From Sphingobacteriales bacterium (GTDB taxonomy: Bacteria; Bacteroidota; Bacteroidia; Chitinophagales; Chitinophagaceae), in the NCBI GenBank assembly GCA_012270485.1, contig JAAXIF010000036.1:1-45958 (forward strand): 45,958 nt of DNA, in the 5' to 3' direction. Shown here piece after piece: positions 45,906-45,958 of the stretch. Below the pieces are notes generated by a model. It searched no databases. It was given only the letters and a program-made list of their open reading frames with translations, and was not told the DNA's origin. Position numbers and translations under genes: made by a program. Positions within the stretch are counted from its first letter, which is position 1, and every line of letters starts with the position of its first letter.

Positions 45906-45958
45906 ATCATTATTGTCCGACTAAATTTATTGTAAATTCTTTGTAAACTGCAGCGGGT
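45906..45958. other. Right edge of window
   Basis: Nothing recognisable; AT-rich and non-coding as far as can be seen in 53 bases. Confidence 0.4.

Overview
The window looks like a chromosomal segment of a member of the Bacteroidota, most likely of the Chitinophagales. The reasons are the TAnnTTTG-type -7 promoter elements upstream of several genes, the lack of purine-rich Shine-Dalgarno sequences, the OMP_b-brl-type TonB-receptor-like protein, several TlpA-like thioredoxin lipoprotein/periplasmic proteins, and the trp gene order E-G-D-C-F-B-A. The genus cannot be fixed from the sequence alone. No rRNA, tRNA or CRISPR array was seen.

Layout. Positions 1-4900 are an accessory patch. It holds the outer end of an IS3-like element that cuts off a TlpA-type gene, a HigB/HigA toxin-antitoxin pair, a thioredoxin-like gene and a truncated DUF1016 (YhcG-type) gene. 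The last two are bracketed by two ~345-bp direct repeats whose ends are hairpins. Then come an M13 metallopeptidase lipoprotein (4906-6927), rpoB and rpoC (7275-15491), an OmpH/Skp-like protein, an APC permease overlapping hldE1, an asparaginase/isoaspartyl peptidase, and ispD. A three-gene minus-strand cluster (amidohydrolase, DUF2147, FemAB/GNAT-like) ends tail-to-tail with ispD.

The centre of the window is a long biosynthetic operon. It begins at a trp leader (19-residue peptide with three consecutive Trp codons, followed by a terminator hairpin) and runs trpE-trpG-trpD-trpC-trpF-trpB-trpA-hisH-hisA-hisF-hisIE and then a TlpA-like gene. trpA and hisH overlap (ATGA) and hisIE and tlpA are 1 nt apart, so the late histidine genes are probably co-transcribed with trp and sit under the trp attenuator. 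Early his genes (hisG, D, C, B) are not in the window.

From 34 kb on the genes are mixed: an ArsC/Spx-like protein, an OMP_b-brl receptor-like protein, small envelope proteins, an Fe-S electron-transfer pair (CCG protein and membrane 2x[4Fe-4S] protein) split by a LysE exporter and a cupin, a PyrR-like phosphoribosyltransferase, a phosphohexomutase, a lipoprotein and pcm.

A striking non-coding theme is the set of intergenic word arrays. These are short stretches built from imperfect tandem copies of a 6-10 nt word, often followed by the reverse complement so that a hairpin can form. At least six word types occur at about ten sites, including inside the rpoB-rpoC and trpE-trpG spacers. The most interesting items are the trp attenuator over a joint trp-his operon, these word arrays, the hairpin-ended 345-bp repeat pair, and an in-frame duplicated palindrome inside the DUF1016 gene.
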